A stretch of 64,000 nucleotides of DNA from JBBSBL01 sp046330255 (GTDB lineage: Bacteria > Actinomycetota > Thermoleophilia > Solirubrobacterales > Solirubrobacteraceae): NCBI GenBank assembly GCA_046330255.1, contig JAXLTC010000001.1:1648901-1712900 (forward strand), read 5' to 3'. Both the position numbers and the translations under genes were made by a program. Under the pieces are notes generated by a model that saw only the letters and a list, made by a program, of their open reading frames with translations, made no database searches and was not told the DNA's origin. How positions within the stretch are numbered: the first letter of the stretch is position 1; the number at the start of each line of letters is the position of its first letter. Below are positions 8,525 through 17,560 of this stretch, in pieces.

Positions 8525-9427
8525 ATGGGCGAGCAGACCGCGCGGATCGGCGACATCGAGCTCGCCTACGAGGTCGGCGGGGACCCGGCCGGCGCCCCGA
8601 TGCTCCTGATCATGGGGCTCGGCGCGCAGATGATCCTGTGGCCCGACGACCTCGTGGCCGAGCTGGGCGCGCGCGGCTTTCGCACGGTGCGCTTCGACAA
8701 CCGCGACTGCGGGCGCTCGACCTGGATCGAGGGCGGGCCGGAGCCCAACCCGCTCGCGGCGCTCGCGGGCGACGTCTCCTCGGCCTCCTACACGCTCGAG
8801 GACATGGCCGCTGACGCGGCCGGCCTGCTCGACCACCTCGGCATCGGCGAGGCCCACGTGGTCGGCGCCTCGATGGGCGGGATGATCGCCCAGACGCTGG
8901 CGATCCGCCACCCGCGGCGCGCGCGCTCGCTCGCCTCGATCATGTCGACCACCGGCGACCGCGCCGTCGGCATGCCCAAGCCCGAGGTCCTGCCCGCGCT
9001 GCTCACCCCGCCGCCCGCGACGCGCGAGGGAACCGTCGAGTGGGCGGAGCGGATGTTCGCGATCATCGGCTCGCCGGGCTTCGAGCCGGACCGCGAGTGG
9101 GTCGCGGACGTCGCCGGCCGCGAGTTCGACCGCGGCCAGAACCCGCTCGGCACGGCGCGCCAGCTGATGGCGATCGCGGCCTCGGGCGACCGCACGCAGG
9201 CGCTGCGGGGGGTGGGCGCGCCCGCGGTGGTGATCCACGGCGCGGCGGATCCCCTCGTGCCGATCTCGGGCGGGCGCGCGACAGCGGAGGCGATCCCCGG
9301 CGCCGACCTCGTGGTGATCGAGGGCATGGGGCACGACCTCCCGCGCGGCGCCTGGCCGCGGATCGTGGACGCGATCGTCGCAAACGCGCAGCGCGCGACC
9401 GCCCGGGACGCGGCCCGCGCGTCCTGA
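8525..9427 (+). CDS. alpha/beta-fold hydrolase
   Basis: 300 residues, cytosolic. All catalytic elements of the fold are visible: nucleophile Ser in VVGASMGGM near 115, acid in HGAADPLVP near 240, and His in EGMGHDLP near 267. The NRDCGRSTW block near residue 58 (often NRDxGxS) is typical of the aclacinomycin methylesterase RdmC-like group, but the substrate cannot be told. It stands alone, convergent with the VOC gene 8 nt away. Confidence 0.85.
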   Translation: MGEQTARIGDIELAYEVGGDPAGAPMLLIMGLGAQMILWPDDLVAELGARGFRTVRFDNRDCGRSTWIEGGPEPNPLAALAGDVSSASYTLEDMAADAAGLLDHLGIGEAHVVGASMGGMIAQTLAIRHPRRARSLASIMSTTGDRAVGMPKPEVLPALLTPPPATREGTVEWAERMFAIIGSPGFEPDREWVADVAGREFDRGQNPLGTARQLMAIAASGDRTQALRGVGAPAVVIHGAADPLVPISGGRATAEAIPGADLVVIEGMGHDLPRGAWPRIVDAIVANAQRATARDAARAS

Positions 9428-9435
9428 GGGCCTGC

Positions 9436-10281
9436 TCAGCCCGCGCGCAGGCGCAGCGCGTTGCCGGACGGGTCGGTCGTGAGCAGTGCGCCGTCCGTGT
9501 CGTCCACCGGCGCGCCAGACGCCCTCAGCCGCTCCGCGATCGCCGCCGCCCCGCCGTTCTCGGGGACGCGTATCTCGAAGGACGCGAGTCCCCGCGCGCC
9601 CGCCGGCGCGGGAGGCGCCCCGGCCCCGTTCCAGGTGTTCAGGCCCACGTGGTGGTGGTAGCCGCCGGCGGAGACGAACAGCGCGCCCGGGTAGCCGCGG
9701 CTCGTGACGTCGAAGCCGAGCATCCCGGCGTAGAACCGCTCGCTCGCCTCCAGATCGGCGACGTTGAGATGGACGTGGCCGATGACTGTCTGCGGCTCGA
9801 TCGCCTCCGGCGTCTCGCCGGCCGCCGCGAGCACGCCCTCGAGGTCGAGCGGCAGCGTCGCCATCCGGATGCCGTCGCCCTCGCGCTGCCACTCCTCGCG
9901 CGGCCGGTCGCGGTAGATCTCGATGCCGTTGCCCTCCGGGTCGGCGAGGTAGAGCGCCTCGCTGACGAGGTGGTCGCTGGCTCCGCTCAGGCGCGCGCCG
10001 TGGGCGGCGAGGCGGTGCAGGGCGCCGCCCAACGCCGCGCGGCCGGGGACGAGCAGCGCCAGGTGGAAGAGCCCGGTGGTGCGCGGCGGGCGCGGAGCGG
10101 CGCCGGGCGAGGAGACGAGTTCCACGAGCGGCCGCCCCGGCACCGCTCCGAGCAGCACGCCGTCTTCCGTGCGCTCGCCGGCTTGCAGGCCGATCGTCTC
10201 GCGGTAGAACGCCTCGACCGTCTCGAGGTCGGAGACCGTCAGCGCGACGGCGCCGATCGAGGTCTCCGCGGGCAGGCTCAT
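9436..10281 (-). CDS. two-domain VOC family dioxygenase-like protein
   Basis: 281 residues made of two paired-beta vicinal-oxygen-chelate modules (about 8-125 and 165-280), the architecture of CatE/2,3-dihydroxybiphenyl dioxygenase-like proteins. Metal-ligand positions are visible: FHLALLV and GNGIEIYRDRP in the first module, GHVHLNV in the second. YHHHVGLNTW near 215 is characteristic of the CatE group. A ring-cleaving activity is possible but no aromatic pathway genes are nearby. A TATCGT -10 box 8 nt upstream of the ATG supports the start. Confidence 0.8.
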   Translation of the reverse strand: MSLPAETSIGAVALTVSDLETVEAFYRETIGLQAGERTEDGVLLGAVPGRPLVELVSSPGAAPRPPRTTGLFHLALLVPGRAALGGALHRLAAHGARLSGASDHLVSEALYLADPEGNGIEIYRDRPREEWQREGDGIRMATLPLDLEGVLAAAGETPEAIEPQTVIGHVHLNVADLEASERFYAGMLGFDVTSRGYPGALFVSAGGYHHHVGLNTWNGAGAPPAPAGARGLASFEIRVPENGGAAAIAERLRASGAPVDDTDGALLTTDPSGNALRLRAG

Positions 10282-10289
10282 CGCCCGCG

Positions 10290-10295
10290 ACGATA
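10290..10295 (-). promoter_or_regulatory. leaderless -10 box of VOC gene
   Basis: TATCGT on the minus strand, 8 nt before the ATG at 10281. Confidence 0.45.
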
Positions 10296-10299
10296 GCCG

Positions 10300-11520
10300 C
10301 TAGGCGGGCGCCGGCTCCGAGGCTGCCGCCGGCGCCGGCCCGGTCTCGCCGGAGCGGCGCGAGCGCGCGCGCAGCGCCAGCCCGACGAACGGATAGATCA
10401 GCGTCGATAGCATCGCCGCGCCCACCAGCGCGGCGGCCGTGTAGTCCTTCATGTGCCCGGTCTCGGTCGCGATCGTCGTGATCGCGACGACCAGCGGAAG
10501 CTGCGTGGCGGAGAAGAAGGCCAGCGCGCGGCGGTCGACGGCGGAGAGCTCCTGGCGGTAGAGGAGCAGCGCCGGTATTCCGCGGACCACCAGGAAGAGC
10601 CCGAGGAACAGCGGCAGCCGCAGGAGCGCGCCGACGCTCGAGGTGAGCGCGTTGAGGTCGAACATCATCCCGCTGGTGACGAAGAAGAACGGAATCAGCA
10701 GCCCGAAGCCCACGGCGGTCAGCTTGGACTCGAAGACCTCGACCTCGCGGCCGCGCAGCGCCACGCGAACGATCATCCCGGCCACGAACCCGCCCAGCAG
10801 CAGGTCCAGCCCAAGCTTCGACGCCAGGCCGACCAGCCCGAAGATCAGCAGCACGGCGAGTCGCACGCCGAGTTGGCTCGACGACTCGAGCGTGCGCTCC
10901 AAGGCCGCCCAGTCGCGCCCCGTCCAGCGGGTCGAGAGCAGCGCGACCGCGATCGCCAGGACGATGAACGCGACGAGGATCGCGGCCTCGCTCAGCGGGT
11001 TCTGGGTCGAGAGCACGAGCGTCACGAGCAGGATCGGCGCGAACTCGCCGGCCGCCCCCGCCGCCAGCAGGTAGGTGCCGAAGCGCGTGCGCAGCTCGCC
11101 GGAGTCGCGCAGGATCGGGATCAGGGTCCCGATCGCGGTCGTCGCGAGCGCGGACCCGACGTAGAGGAAGGAGACCACGACGCCGGTCGCCTGCAGGATC
11201 TCGCCGATGCCGTACGCGAGCGCGATCGACACCACCCAGCCCCACGCCCCGAGCTTCAGCGGCAGCCCCTTGATCCGCTGGAAGTCGATCTCGTAGCCGG
11301 CGAAGAAGAACAGCATCCCGAGGCCGAGGTTCGAGAGGAACTGGATGAAGTCGTCGGGCTGGGCGGCGTTCAGCACGTCCGGGCCCACGATGATCCCGAG
11401 CAGCAGTTCCAGCACCACGACGGGCGGCGCGAAGCGCCGCGGGACGTGGGACGCGATCAGCGCCGCGACCGCCGCCGTGAGCGTGACGATGAAGAACGAG
11501 GTGGCGTCGACGCTGATCAT
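10300..11520 (-). CDS. CPA2-type cation/proton antiporter membrane domain
   Basis: 406 residues, nearly all membrane: about 12 helices from residue 8 to 385, then a short charged tail. LLGIIVGP near 40, FFAGYEIDF near 72 and GGFVAGMIV near 230 are the helix-break signatures of the Kef/GerN/NapA exchanger fold. A carboxylate in the AAGEFAP segment (near 160) sits where exchangers place their transport acid; Glu rather than the more usual Asp is notable. There is no TrkA-N regulatory domain. A TAGCTT -10 near 11553-11558 gives a leader of about 26 nt. Confidence 0.85.
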   Translation of the reverse strand: MISVDATSFFIVTLTAAVAALIASHVPRRFAPPVVVLELLLGIIVGPDVLNAAQPDDFIQFLSNLGLGMLFFFAGYEIDFQRIKGLPLKLGAWGWVVSIALAYGIGEILQATGVVVSFLYVGSALATTAIGTLIPILRDSGELRTRFGTYLLAAGAAGEFAPILLVTLVLSTQNPLSEAAILVAFIVLAIAVALLSTRWTGRDWAALERTLESSSQLGVRLAVLLIFGLVGLASKLGLDLLLGGFVAGMIVRVALRGREVEVFESKLTAVGFGLLIPFFFVTSGMMFDLNALTSSVGALLRLPLFLGLFLVVRGIPALLLYRQELSAVDRRALAFFSATQLPLVVAITTIATETGHMKDYTAAALVGAAMLSTLIYPFVGLALRARSRRSGETGPAPAAASEPAPA

Positions 11521-11672
11521 CGGAGGCGCCGGCGGGCCCGGCCGGCGCGCGGAAGCTATCGCCCGGAAGCGGCGCCCGCGAATCTCTTAGCGCCCTCACA
11601 ATCCCGCCCGTGACGCTGGTGGTCGTCCGGGGGGCACTCCGCCCCGCTCCCGATCCAGAGAGGTGACATGAC

Positions 11673-12299
11673 ATGACCACCCGCGGAAAGCAGGTCGCGG
11701 CCGCCACGACGGCCGCCGTGGCGCTCGCGTCCGGCGCGTACGCGCTCGGAAGCCAGGCGGGCGGCGGCTCTGCCGAGGCCCAGGGCGCCAGGTCGAGCCA
11801 GGCGCCGTACGCCGCCGGGGCACGCGACTGCCCGGGCGGTCCCCGCGGCGCGCGAATCGCCGCGCTCGCGGCCAAGCTCGGCGTCCAGCCCGCCAAGCTG
11901 CGCGCTGCGCTCGAGGCGATCCGCCCGCCCGGCGACCGGCGGGCCGAGCGGCGCGACGCGCTGGCGAAGGCGCTGGCAGCCGACCTCGGCGTCTCCGTCG
12001 AGAAGGTCACGGCCGCGCTCGACAAGCTCCGCGCCGAAGGACCCCGTCACATCGGTCCGCCGATGGGTCCCGGCGGTCCGGGCGGACCCGGCGGTCCGGG
12101 CTTCGGGCCGCGCGCGTCCGCGCTCGCGAAGGAGCTCGGAGTCGACCCGGGCAAGGTGAAGGCGTCACTGCGGACGTTCCGCGAGGCGCGTCGCCAGGAG
12201 CTCGCCAAGGCGCTGGCGCAGAAGCTGGGCATCGACGAGGCGAAGGTGCTGGCGGCGATCGACTCGCTGCCGCATCATGGGCCGGGTGAGCGTCCCTAG
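11673..12299 (+). CDS. exported helical-repeat protein upstream of two-component system
   Basis: 208 residues. An N-terminal hydrophobic segment (VAAATTAAVALASGAYALG) is followed by Ala/Gly-rich sequence, consistent with export or anchoring. Two kinds of short helical repeat alternate: KLGVxxxKLRAAL, DLGVSVEKVTAAL, ELGVDPGKVKASL and KLGIDEAKVLAAI. A collagen-like Gly-Pro linker lies near 125-140. Family not recognised. It sits about 50 nt before the response regulator and may belong to the same operon; by position it could be the periplasmic sensor partner, as CpxP or Spy are elsewhere, but that is inference. Start chosen by AGAGAGG 9 nt before the ATG. Confidence 0.65.
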   Translation: MTTRGKQVAAATTAAVALASGAYALGSQAGGGSAEAQGARSSQAPYAAGARDCPGGPRGARIAALAAKLGVQPAKLRAALEAIRPPGDRRAERRDALAKALAADLGVSVEKVTAALDKLRAEGPRHIGPPMGPGGPGGPGGPGFGPRASALAKELGVDPGKVKASLRTFREARRQELAKALAQKLGIDEAKVLAAIDSLPHHGPGERP

Positions 12300-12352
12300 C
12301 GCAGCAGGCCCGGCACGGTCAGGGGCGGGGAGCCATCTCCGCCCCTGACCCG

Positions 12353-13018
12353 CTGGTCCTCGTCGTGGACGACGAGGCCTCCGTTCGCCAGTCCCTCGAG
12401 CGCGCGCTGCGCCTCGAGGGCTTCGACGTGGCCACCGCCGCCGGCGGTCGCGAGGCGCTGGAGGCGATCGGCCGCCGGCCGCCGTCGGTCGTGGTGCTCG
12501 ACGTGACGATGCCCGGCATGGACGGCGTGAGCGTCGTGCGCCGGATCAGGGCGGACGGGCTCGACGTGCCCGTCTGCATCCTCTCGGCGCGCGACGAGAT
12601 CGACGATCGCGTCGCCGGGCTCCAGGCGGGCGCCGACGACTACCTCGTCAAGCCGTTCGCGGTCGCGGAGCTGACCGCGCGGCTGGCTGCGCTGCTGCGC
12701 CGGCGCGGAGCCCCGGTTCCGGGTCCGCTCGTCGTCGACGAGCTGGTGGTCGATCCGGGACGCCGCGTCGCGACGCGCGGCGGGCGCGAGCTCGGCCTGA
12801 CCAGGCGCGAGTTCGACCTCCTGGAGACTTTCGCGCGGCATCCGGGCCAGGTTCTCTCCCGCGAGCAGCTGCTGGAGCAGGTCTGGGGGTACGGGTTCGA
12901 CGTGGAGACCAACGTCGCCGACGTGTTCGTCGGCTACCTGCGGCGCAAGCTCGAGGCCGGGGGCGAACCGCGGCTGATCCACACGGCGCGCGGCGTCGGC
13001 TGGGCGCTGCGGCCATGA
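12353..13018 (+). CDS. OmpR-family response regulator (non-canonical start)
   Basis: 221 residues from the proposed CTG. Receiver domain: VLVVDDE (acidic pair), phospho-acceptor Asp in VVLDVTMPG near 51, ILSAR (Thr/Ser position), and Lys in DYLVKPFA near 102. A winged-helix DNA-binding domain follows (about 125-220; LTRREFDLLE, SREQLLEQVWG, VDVFVGYLRRKLE type). The first ATG/GTG/TTG in frame is GTG 12365, which would delete strand beta-1 (LVLV). Between the upstream in-frame stop at 12287 and 12365 there is no canonical start, so CTG 12353 or ATC 12335 (behind GGGGAG) must be used. Overlaps the kinase gene by ATGA. Confidence 0.8.
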   Translation: MVLVVDDEASVRQSLERALRLEGFDVATAAGGREALEAIGRRPPSVVVLDVTMPGMDGVSVVRRIRADGLDVPVCILSARDEIDDRVAGLQAGADDYLVKPFAVAELTARLAALLRRRGAPVPGPLVVDELVVDPGRRVATRGGRELGLTRREFDLLETFARHPGQVLSREQLLEQVWGYGFDVETNVADVFVGYLRRKLEAGGEPRLIHTARGVGWALRP

Positions 13019-14397
13019 CGCGACCGCGCGGCCTGCGCGCGCGGATCACGCTCGCGGCGGTCGTCGCGGTCGCGGTCGTCGGGGCGGTGGCGGCGGTCGT
13101 CCTGCTCGCGGAGGTCGCGCGGGACGGCCGGACGGCGACCGACCGTGCCCTCGCTCGCCGCGTGGCGAGCATCGAGCGGCGCCCGCCCGGCCTGCCCCCG
13201 GGCGGCGCTCCTCCCGGCGGTCCCGCGGGCGCTCCGGGACTGCTCGCGGGATCCGGGACCTTCGTGCAGGTCGCCTACCGGGGCCAGGTGGTGCAGCAGC
13301 GCGGCGACGTCCCGGTCGACGCTCCGGGGGTGCCCGCGCGGAACGGATTCCGGACGGTGCAGATCGGCGGCGAGAAGTGGCGGTCGCTGACCGCTCCCCT
13401 GGCGCAGGGAGGCGGGCTGCGCGTCGAGGTCCTGAGCAGCCTCGCCCCGGTCGAGGCCCGAGTGGACCGCATCCGCGAGCTCGTGATCGTGCTGGGCCTG
13501 GCCGCGCTGGCGCTGACGGGCCTCGCCGCATGGGCCGCGACGACGCTGGCGCTGCGCCCGCTCGAGCGGCTGCGCGAGGGCGCAGCCCGCGTGAGCGGCG
13601 CGGAGGATCTCGACGCCGGTCTGCCCGAGGACGACGGGCCCGACGAGGTCCGCTCGCTGGCGCATGCGCTCAACGAGATGCTGGAGCGCCTGCGGGAGTC
13701 GACCGGGGCCCTGGAGCGGGCGCTGCTCGCGACCCGGCGCTTTGCCGCGGACGCGGGGCACGAGCTGAGAACGCCGCTGACGAGCATCCGTGCCAACCTC
13801 GACGTGCTCGAGCGCAACCCGGCCATGACGCCCGGAGAGCGTTCGGCGCTCCTGCGCGAGACGGCCGCGGAGCAGGAGCGGATCACCCACCTGCTCGAGG
13901 GTCTGCAGGCGCTGGCGCGCGGCGAGGCGGCGGAGAGCCTGCCGCGCGAGCGCGTCGAGATCGGCGACCTGGTCGACGCGGCGGTCCACGCCGCCGGACG
14001 CCGCCATCCCGGCACCGGCTACGCGCTCGAGGACGGCATCGGCGACGCCGCCGTCGACGGCTGGCCGAGCGGCCTGCGCCTGATCATCGACAACCTGCTC
14101 GACAACGCCGCCCTGCACGGTCGGGGCGGCGGTCGCGCGCTGGTAGCCCTCGACCGCGAGGGCGGCAGCATCGTGCTGCGCGTCGACGACGACGGCCCGG
14201 GGGTCCCGGAGGGCGAGCGCGCGGCCGTGCTCGAGCCGTTCGCCCGCGGGCCCGGCGTGCGGGCGCCCGGGAGCGGGCTCGGCCTGGCGATCGTCGCCCA
14301 GCAGGTAGCGCTGCACGGCGGCGTCCTGCGCCTCGGAGACTCTGCCCTCGGCGGCCTGGGCGTCGAGGTGCGGCTGCCCGCCGACCCGTCTCGCTAG
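13015..14397 (+). CDS. sensor histidine kinase
   Basis: 460 residues. Membrane helix 1 at about 10-32, a short extracytoplasmic part (about 35-155, with a Gly/Pro loop near 60-75), helix 2 at about 158-178, a HAMP-like linker, the HisKA box with phospho-His in AGHELRTPLTS near 258, and an ATPase domain with N box IIDNLLDNAALHG, DDGPGVP and GSGLGLAIV. It phosphorylates the regulator it overlaps by 4 bp. Signal unknown; the exported protein just upstream is a candidate partner. Its TAG stop and that of the convergent gad gene share CTAG. Confidence 0.92.
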   Translation: MTRPRGLRARITLAAVVAVAVVGAVAAVVLLAEVARDGRTATDRALARRVASIERRPPGLPPGGAPPGGPAGAPGLLAGSGTFVQVAYRGQVVQQRGDVPVDAPGVPARNGFRTVQIGGEKWRSLTAPLAQGGGLRVEVLSSLAPVEARVDRIRELVIVLGLAALALTGLAAWAATTLALRPLERLREGAARVSGAEDLDAGLPEDDGPDEVRSLAHALNEMLERLRESTGALERALLATRRFAADAGHELRTPLTSIRANLDVLERNPAMTPGERSALLRETAAEQERITHLLEGLQALARGEAAESLPRERVEIGDLVDAAVHAAGRRHPGTGYALEDGIGDAAVDGWPSGLRLIIDNLLDNAALHGRGGGRALVALDREGGSIVLRVDDDGPGVPEGERAAVLEPFARGPGVRAPGSGLGLAIVAQQVALHGGVLRLGDSALGGLGVEVRLPADPSR

Positions 14398-15782
14398 TGC
14401 GCGAAGCTCGCCTGCTTGGGCGAGAGCGCGTCCGGCAGCGGCTCCGTCAGGGCCTCCAGCGTCTTGGTGCGGCGGCGCAGCTCCTCCAGGAACAGGTCGG
14501 CCATGTCCTTCGTCATCCCCGCGCGGACGACGACGCGCAGCACCGACAGGTCCTCGCAGTTCTCGGGGAACGTGTAGGCGGGAACCAGCCAGCCGCCCTC
14601 GCGCAGCGCGTCGGACACGTCGAAGACCGTGTAGTTCTTGATCTCGTCCTTCAGCTTGAACGCGAACACCGGCAGCTCGTCGCCCTTGGTGATCAGCTCG
14701 TAGGGGCCGATCTCCGCGATCGCCGAAGAGATGTACTGGGCGATCCGGGACGAGTTGCTCTGCACCCGCTCGTAGCCGGCCCGGCCGAGCAGCAGGAACA
14801 TGTAGTACTGCGCGATCACCTCGCTGCCCGGGCGCGAGAAGTTGAGCGCGAACGTCGGCATGTTGCCGCCCAGGTAGTTGACGTCGAACACTAGGTCCTT
14901 CGGGAGCGCCTCCTCGTCGCGCCAGATCGCCCAGCCGACGCCCGGGTAGACGAGCCCGTACTTGTGCCCCGAGGCGTTGATCGACTGCACGCGGTCGATC
15001 CGGAAGTCCCACTCGAGGTCGGGCTGGATGAACGGCGCGACGAACCCGCCCGACGCGCCGTCGACGTGGATCGGCACGTCGATCCCCTTCTCCTGCTGAA
15101 GGCGATCGAGCGCCGCGGCGATCTCCTTGACCGGCTCGTAGGAGCCGTCGAAGGTCGAGCCGAGGATCGCGACGACGCCGATCGTGTTCTCGTCGCAGTG
15201 GGCGGCGGCCTCGTCGGCGGTGAGGTGGTAGCGCCCGTCCTCCATCGGCACGGTCCTGGGCTCCACCTCCCAGTAGCGGCAGAACTTCTCCCAGCAGATC
15301 TGGACGTTCGCTCCCATCACCAGGTTCGGGCGATCGTGCGGCTTGCCCTCGGCCTTGCGGCGGTCGCGCCAGCGCCACTTGAGCGCCATGCCGCCGAGCA
15401 TCACCGCCTCGCTCGAGCCGGTGGTCGAGCAGCCGGTCGGCACCGAGCCCTCCGGCGCGTTCCACAGGTCGCTGAGGATGTTCACGCAGCGCGCCTCGAT
15501 CTCCGCGGTCTGCGGGTACTCGTCCTTGTCGATCATGTTCTTGTCGGCCGTGTCCGCCATCAGCCGGCCGGCGAGCTCCGGCATCCAGGTGGTGACGAAC
15601 GTCGCGAGGTTGAGTCGCGCGCTTCCGTCCAGCAGCAGCTCGCCGCGCAGCAGCTCGTAGGCGGGAAGCGACTCGACCCCGTGCTCGAACAGCCGCTTGC
15701 GCGGCAGCTGGAGCATCTCGGTCTCGAGCAGCTCGACGTTCAGATCGGTCGGCTCGTCGGTTGCGGCTTTGCTCAGCGGCAT
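14394..15782 (-). CDS. gadB: glutamate decarboxylase
   Basis: 462 residues, the usual length for the group II PLP decarboxylase that turns glutamate into GABA and consumes a proton. Visible are TGSSEAVMLGG (phosphate loop), HVDGASGGFVAPF with the PLP Asp near 241, and the Schiff-base Lys in SGHKYGLVYPG near 274. The longer frame starts at 15842, but AGGAGG 5 nt before ATG 15782 clearly sets the start, giving MPLSKAATDEP. No antiporter gene (gadC) is adjacent. It lies 31 nt downstream of the acyl-CoA dehydrogenase on the same strand. Confidence 0.93.
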   Translation of the reverse strand: MPLSKAATDEPTDLNVELLETEMLQLPRKRLFEHGVESLPAYELLRGELLLDGSARLNLATFVTTWMPELAGRLMADTADKNMIDKDEYPQTAEIEARCVNILSDLWNAPEGSVPTGCSTTGSSEAVMLGGMALKWRWRDRRKAEGKPHDRPNLVMGANVQICWEKFCRYWEVEPRTVPMEDGRYHLTADEAAAHCDENTIGVVAILGSTFDGSYEPVKEIAAALDRLQQEKGIDVPIHVDGASGGFVAPFIQPDLEWDFRIDRVQSINASGHKYGLVYPGVGWAIWRDEEALPKDLVFDVNYLGGNMPTFALNFSRPGSEVIAQYYMFLLLGRAGYERVQSNSSRIAQYISSAIAEIGPYELITKGDELPVFAFKLKDEIKNYTVFDVSDALREGGWLVPAYTFPENCEDLSVLRVVVRAGMTKDMADLFLEELRRRTKTLEALTEPLPDALSPKQASFAH

Positions 15783-15813
15783 GGGTCCTCCTGGTGGGGC
15801 GGTTGCGGCGAGC

Positions 15814-17070
15814 TTACGGACGCGAGGCGGCCGCGGCCTCATCCCGTTCGGACGAATCCGCGGGCGGCGGCGCGTGGCGGCGCAGCTCGCGCCGCGCGAT
15901 CGTCATCTTGTGCACCTCGTCGGGCCCGTCGGCGAGCCGCAGCGTGCGCATGTGCGCCCACATCCAGGCGAGCGGGAAGTCGTCGGAGACCCCGCCCCCT
16001 CCGTGGACCTGGATCGCGCGATCGATCACCTTCAGCGCGACGTTCGGGGCCGCGACCTTGATCGCCGCGATCTCCGTACGCGCGTGGCGGTTGCCGACCG
16101 TGTCCATGAGCCATGCGGTCTTGAGCGCGAGCAGGCGCAGCATCTCGATCTCGATGCGCGACTCGGCGATCCAGTCCTGGACGTTGGCCCGGGTCGCGAC
16201 CGGCCTGCCGAACGTGACGCGCTCCGACGCGCGGCGGCAAAGCAGCTCGAGCGCCCGCTCGGCCGCGCCGATCGAGCGCATGCAGTGGTGGATGCGCCCC
16301 GGGCCCAGGCGCGCCTGGCTGATCATGAAGCCGTCGCCCTCGCCCGCGATCAGGTTGGAGGCCGGCACGCGGACGTCCTCGAAGCGCAGCTCGGCGTGGC
16401 CCTCCTGGTCCTGGTAGCCGAACACCGGTAGCCCGCGCACGACCGTCAGGCCGCCGTTGTCCAGCGGCACCAGCACCATGCTCTGCTGCCGGTGCGGCGG
16501 GCCTTCCGGGTTGGTCTTCCCCATCACGATCAGGATCCGGCAGTGCGGGTGCAGCGCCCCAGAGGCCCACCACTTGCGCCCGTTCAGCACGTACTCGTCG
16601 CCCGAGCGCTCGATCCGGAGCTGCACGTTCGTCGCGTCCGAGCTGGCCACGTCCGGCTCGGTCATCGCGAAGGTCGAGCGGATGTCGCCGTCGAGCAGCG
16701 GGCGCAGCCAGCGCTCCTGCTGCTCCGGCGTGCCGAACAGCGAGAGCACCTCCATGTTCCCGGTGTCGGGCGCGGAGCAGTTGCACGCCTCCGAGGCGAT
16801 GTGGCTGCGGCCGAGGATCTCCGCGAGCGGCGCGTAGTCGGCGTTCGTCAGCCCCGCGCCGAAGTCCGGGTTCGGGTGGAAGAGGTTCCACAGCCCGCGC
16901 TCGCGGGCCTCGTTCTTGAGCTCCTCCATCACCGGCGGCTGGGCGTGCGGGTCGCCGGCCTCGCGCAGCTGGCGCTCGTAGACGGGCTCGGCCGGATAGA
17001 CGCGCTCGTCCATGAACGCGCTCAGGCGCGCCTGGAAGTCCTTGCACGTCGCGCTCGGCTCGAGATCCAT
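15814..17070 (-). CDS. acyl-CoA dehydrogenase (ACAD10/11-like)
   Basis: 418 residues with N-terminal helical, central beta and C-terminal helical domains of the flavoenzyme family. FAMTEPDVASSDATN near 130 is the FAD/substrate loop, LNGRKWWASGA near 160, and QVHGGGGVSDDFPL followed by RLADGPDEVH near the C-terminus matches the ACAD10/11 subgroup that handles branched or 4-hydroxy acyl-CoAs. The start is set by AGGAGAGG upstream of the ATG. It may be co-transcribed with gadB. Confidence 0.88.
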   Translation of the reverse strand: MDLEPSATCKDFQARLSAFMDERVYPAEPVYERQLREAGDPHAQPPVMEELKNEARERGLWNLFHPNPDFGAGLTNADYAPLAEILGRSHIASEACNCSAPDTGNMEVLSLFGTPEQQERWLRPLLDGDIRSTFAMTEPDVASSDATNVQLRIERSGDEYVLNGRKWWASGALHPHCRILIVMGKTNPEGPPHRQQSMVLVPLDNGGLTVVRGLPVFGYQDQEGHAELRFEDVRVPASNLIAGEGDGFMISQARLGPGRIHHCMRSIGAAERALELLCRRASERVTFGRPVATRANVQDWIAESRIEIEMLRLLALKTAWLMDTVGNRHARTEIAAIKVAAPNVALKVIDRAIQVHGGGGVSDDFPLAWMWAHMRTLRLADGPDEVHKMTIARRELRRHAPPPADSSERDEAAAASRP

Positions 17071-17189
17071 CGGCCTCTCCTGGTCCGTCGCGGGTCGGGC
17101 GCCGCAGGCTACCCGCGCGCGGCTTGCGGCAGCTCATGCGGCGTGAGAGGGTCCGCGGTCGACCACCGCATTCCGACCGGGGGAGCACC

Positions 17190-17510
17190 ATGCCGAAGTA
17201 CCTCATCGAGGCGTCCTACAACTCCGAGGGCGCGAAGGGAGTTCAGAGCGCCGGGGGCACGGCCCGCGTGGAGGCGGTTCGCAAGGCGACCGAGGGCGTC
17301 GGCGGCTCGGTCGAGTCGTTCCACTTCGCCTTCGGCGACACCGACGCCTACGTGATCGTCGACGCGCCGGATGTCGAGAGCATCGCGGCGCTCGCGCTAG
17401 CCGTGAACGCCAGCGGCAAGGTGACGGTCAAGACGACCGTGCTGCTGACGGCGGAGCAGGTCGACGACGCCGCGCGGCGGTCGGTGGGTTACGCGGCGCC
17501 GGGGTCGTAA
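17190..17510 (+). CDS. GYD-domain protein
   Basis: 106 residues, essentially one GYD domain (ferredoxin-like alpha/beta). MPKYLIEASYNSEGAKGVQ is the typical opening, FHFAFGDTDAYVIVDAP the middle and KVTVKTTVLLTAEQVDDA the end. Function of the family is not established. A longer frame begins at 17124, but GGGGGAG just before ATG 17190 and the domain boundary favour the short form. Confidence 0.85.
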   Translation: MPKYLIEASYNSEGAKGVQSAGGTARVEAVRKATEGVGGSVESFHFAFGDTDAYVIVDAPDVESIAALALAVNASGKVTVKTTVLLTAEQVDDAARRSVGYAAPGS

Positions 17511-17560
17511 GGACCCCGTGCGGGAGGCCGCACGCGGACGCCTGGGGGGCTGAGGCCCCG

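Noticed and set aside
8177..12025. Very long minus-strand open frame (over 1200 codons)
   Set aside because: Antisense to several clear genes; composition is Arg/Ala-rich as expected for off-frame reading of GC-rich coding DNA. Only its part at 9436-10281 and 10300-11520 in other frames is real.
12934..15465. 843-codon minus-strand open frame
   Set aside because: Crosses the kinase and gad genes in the wrong frames; no domain visible.
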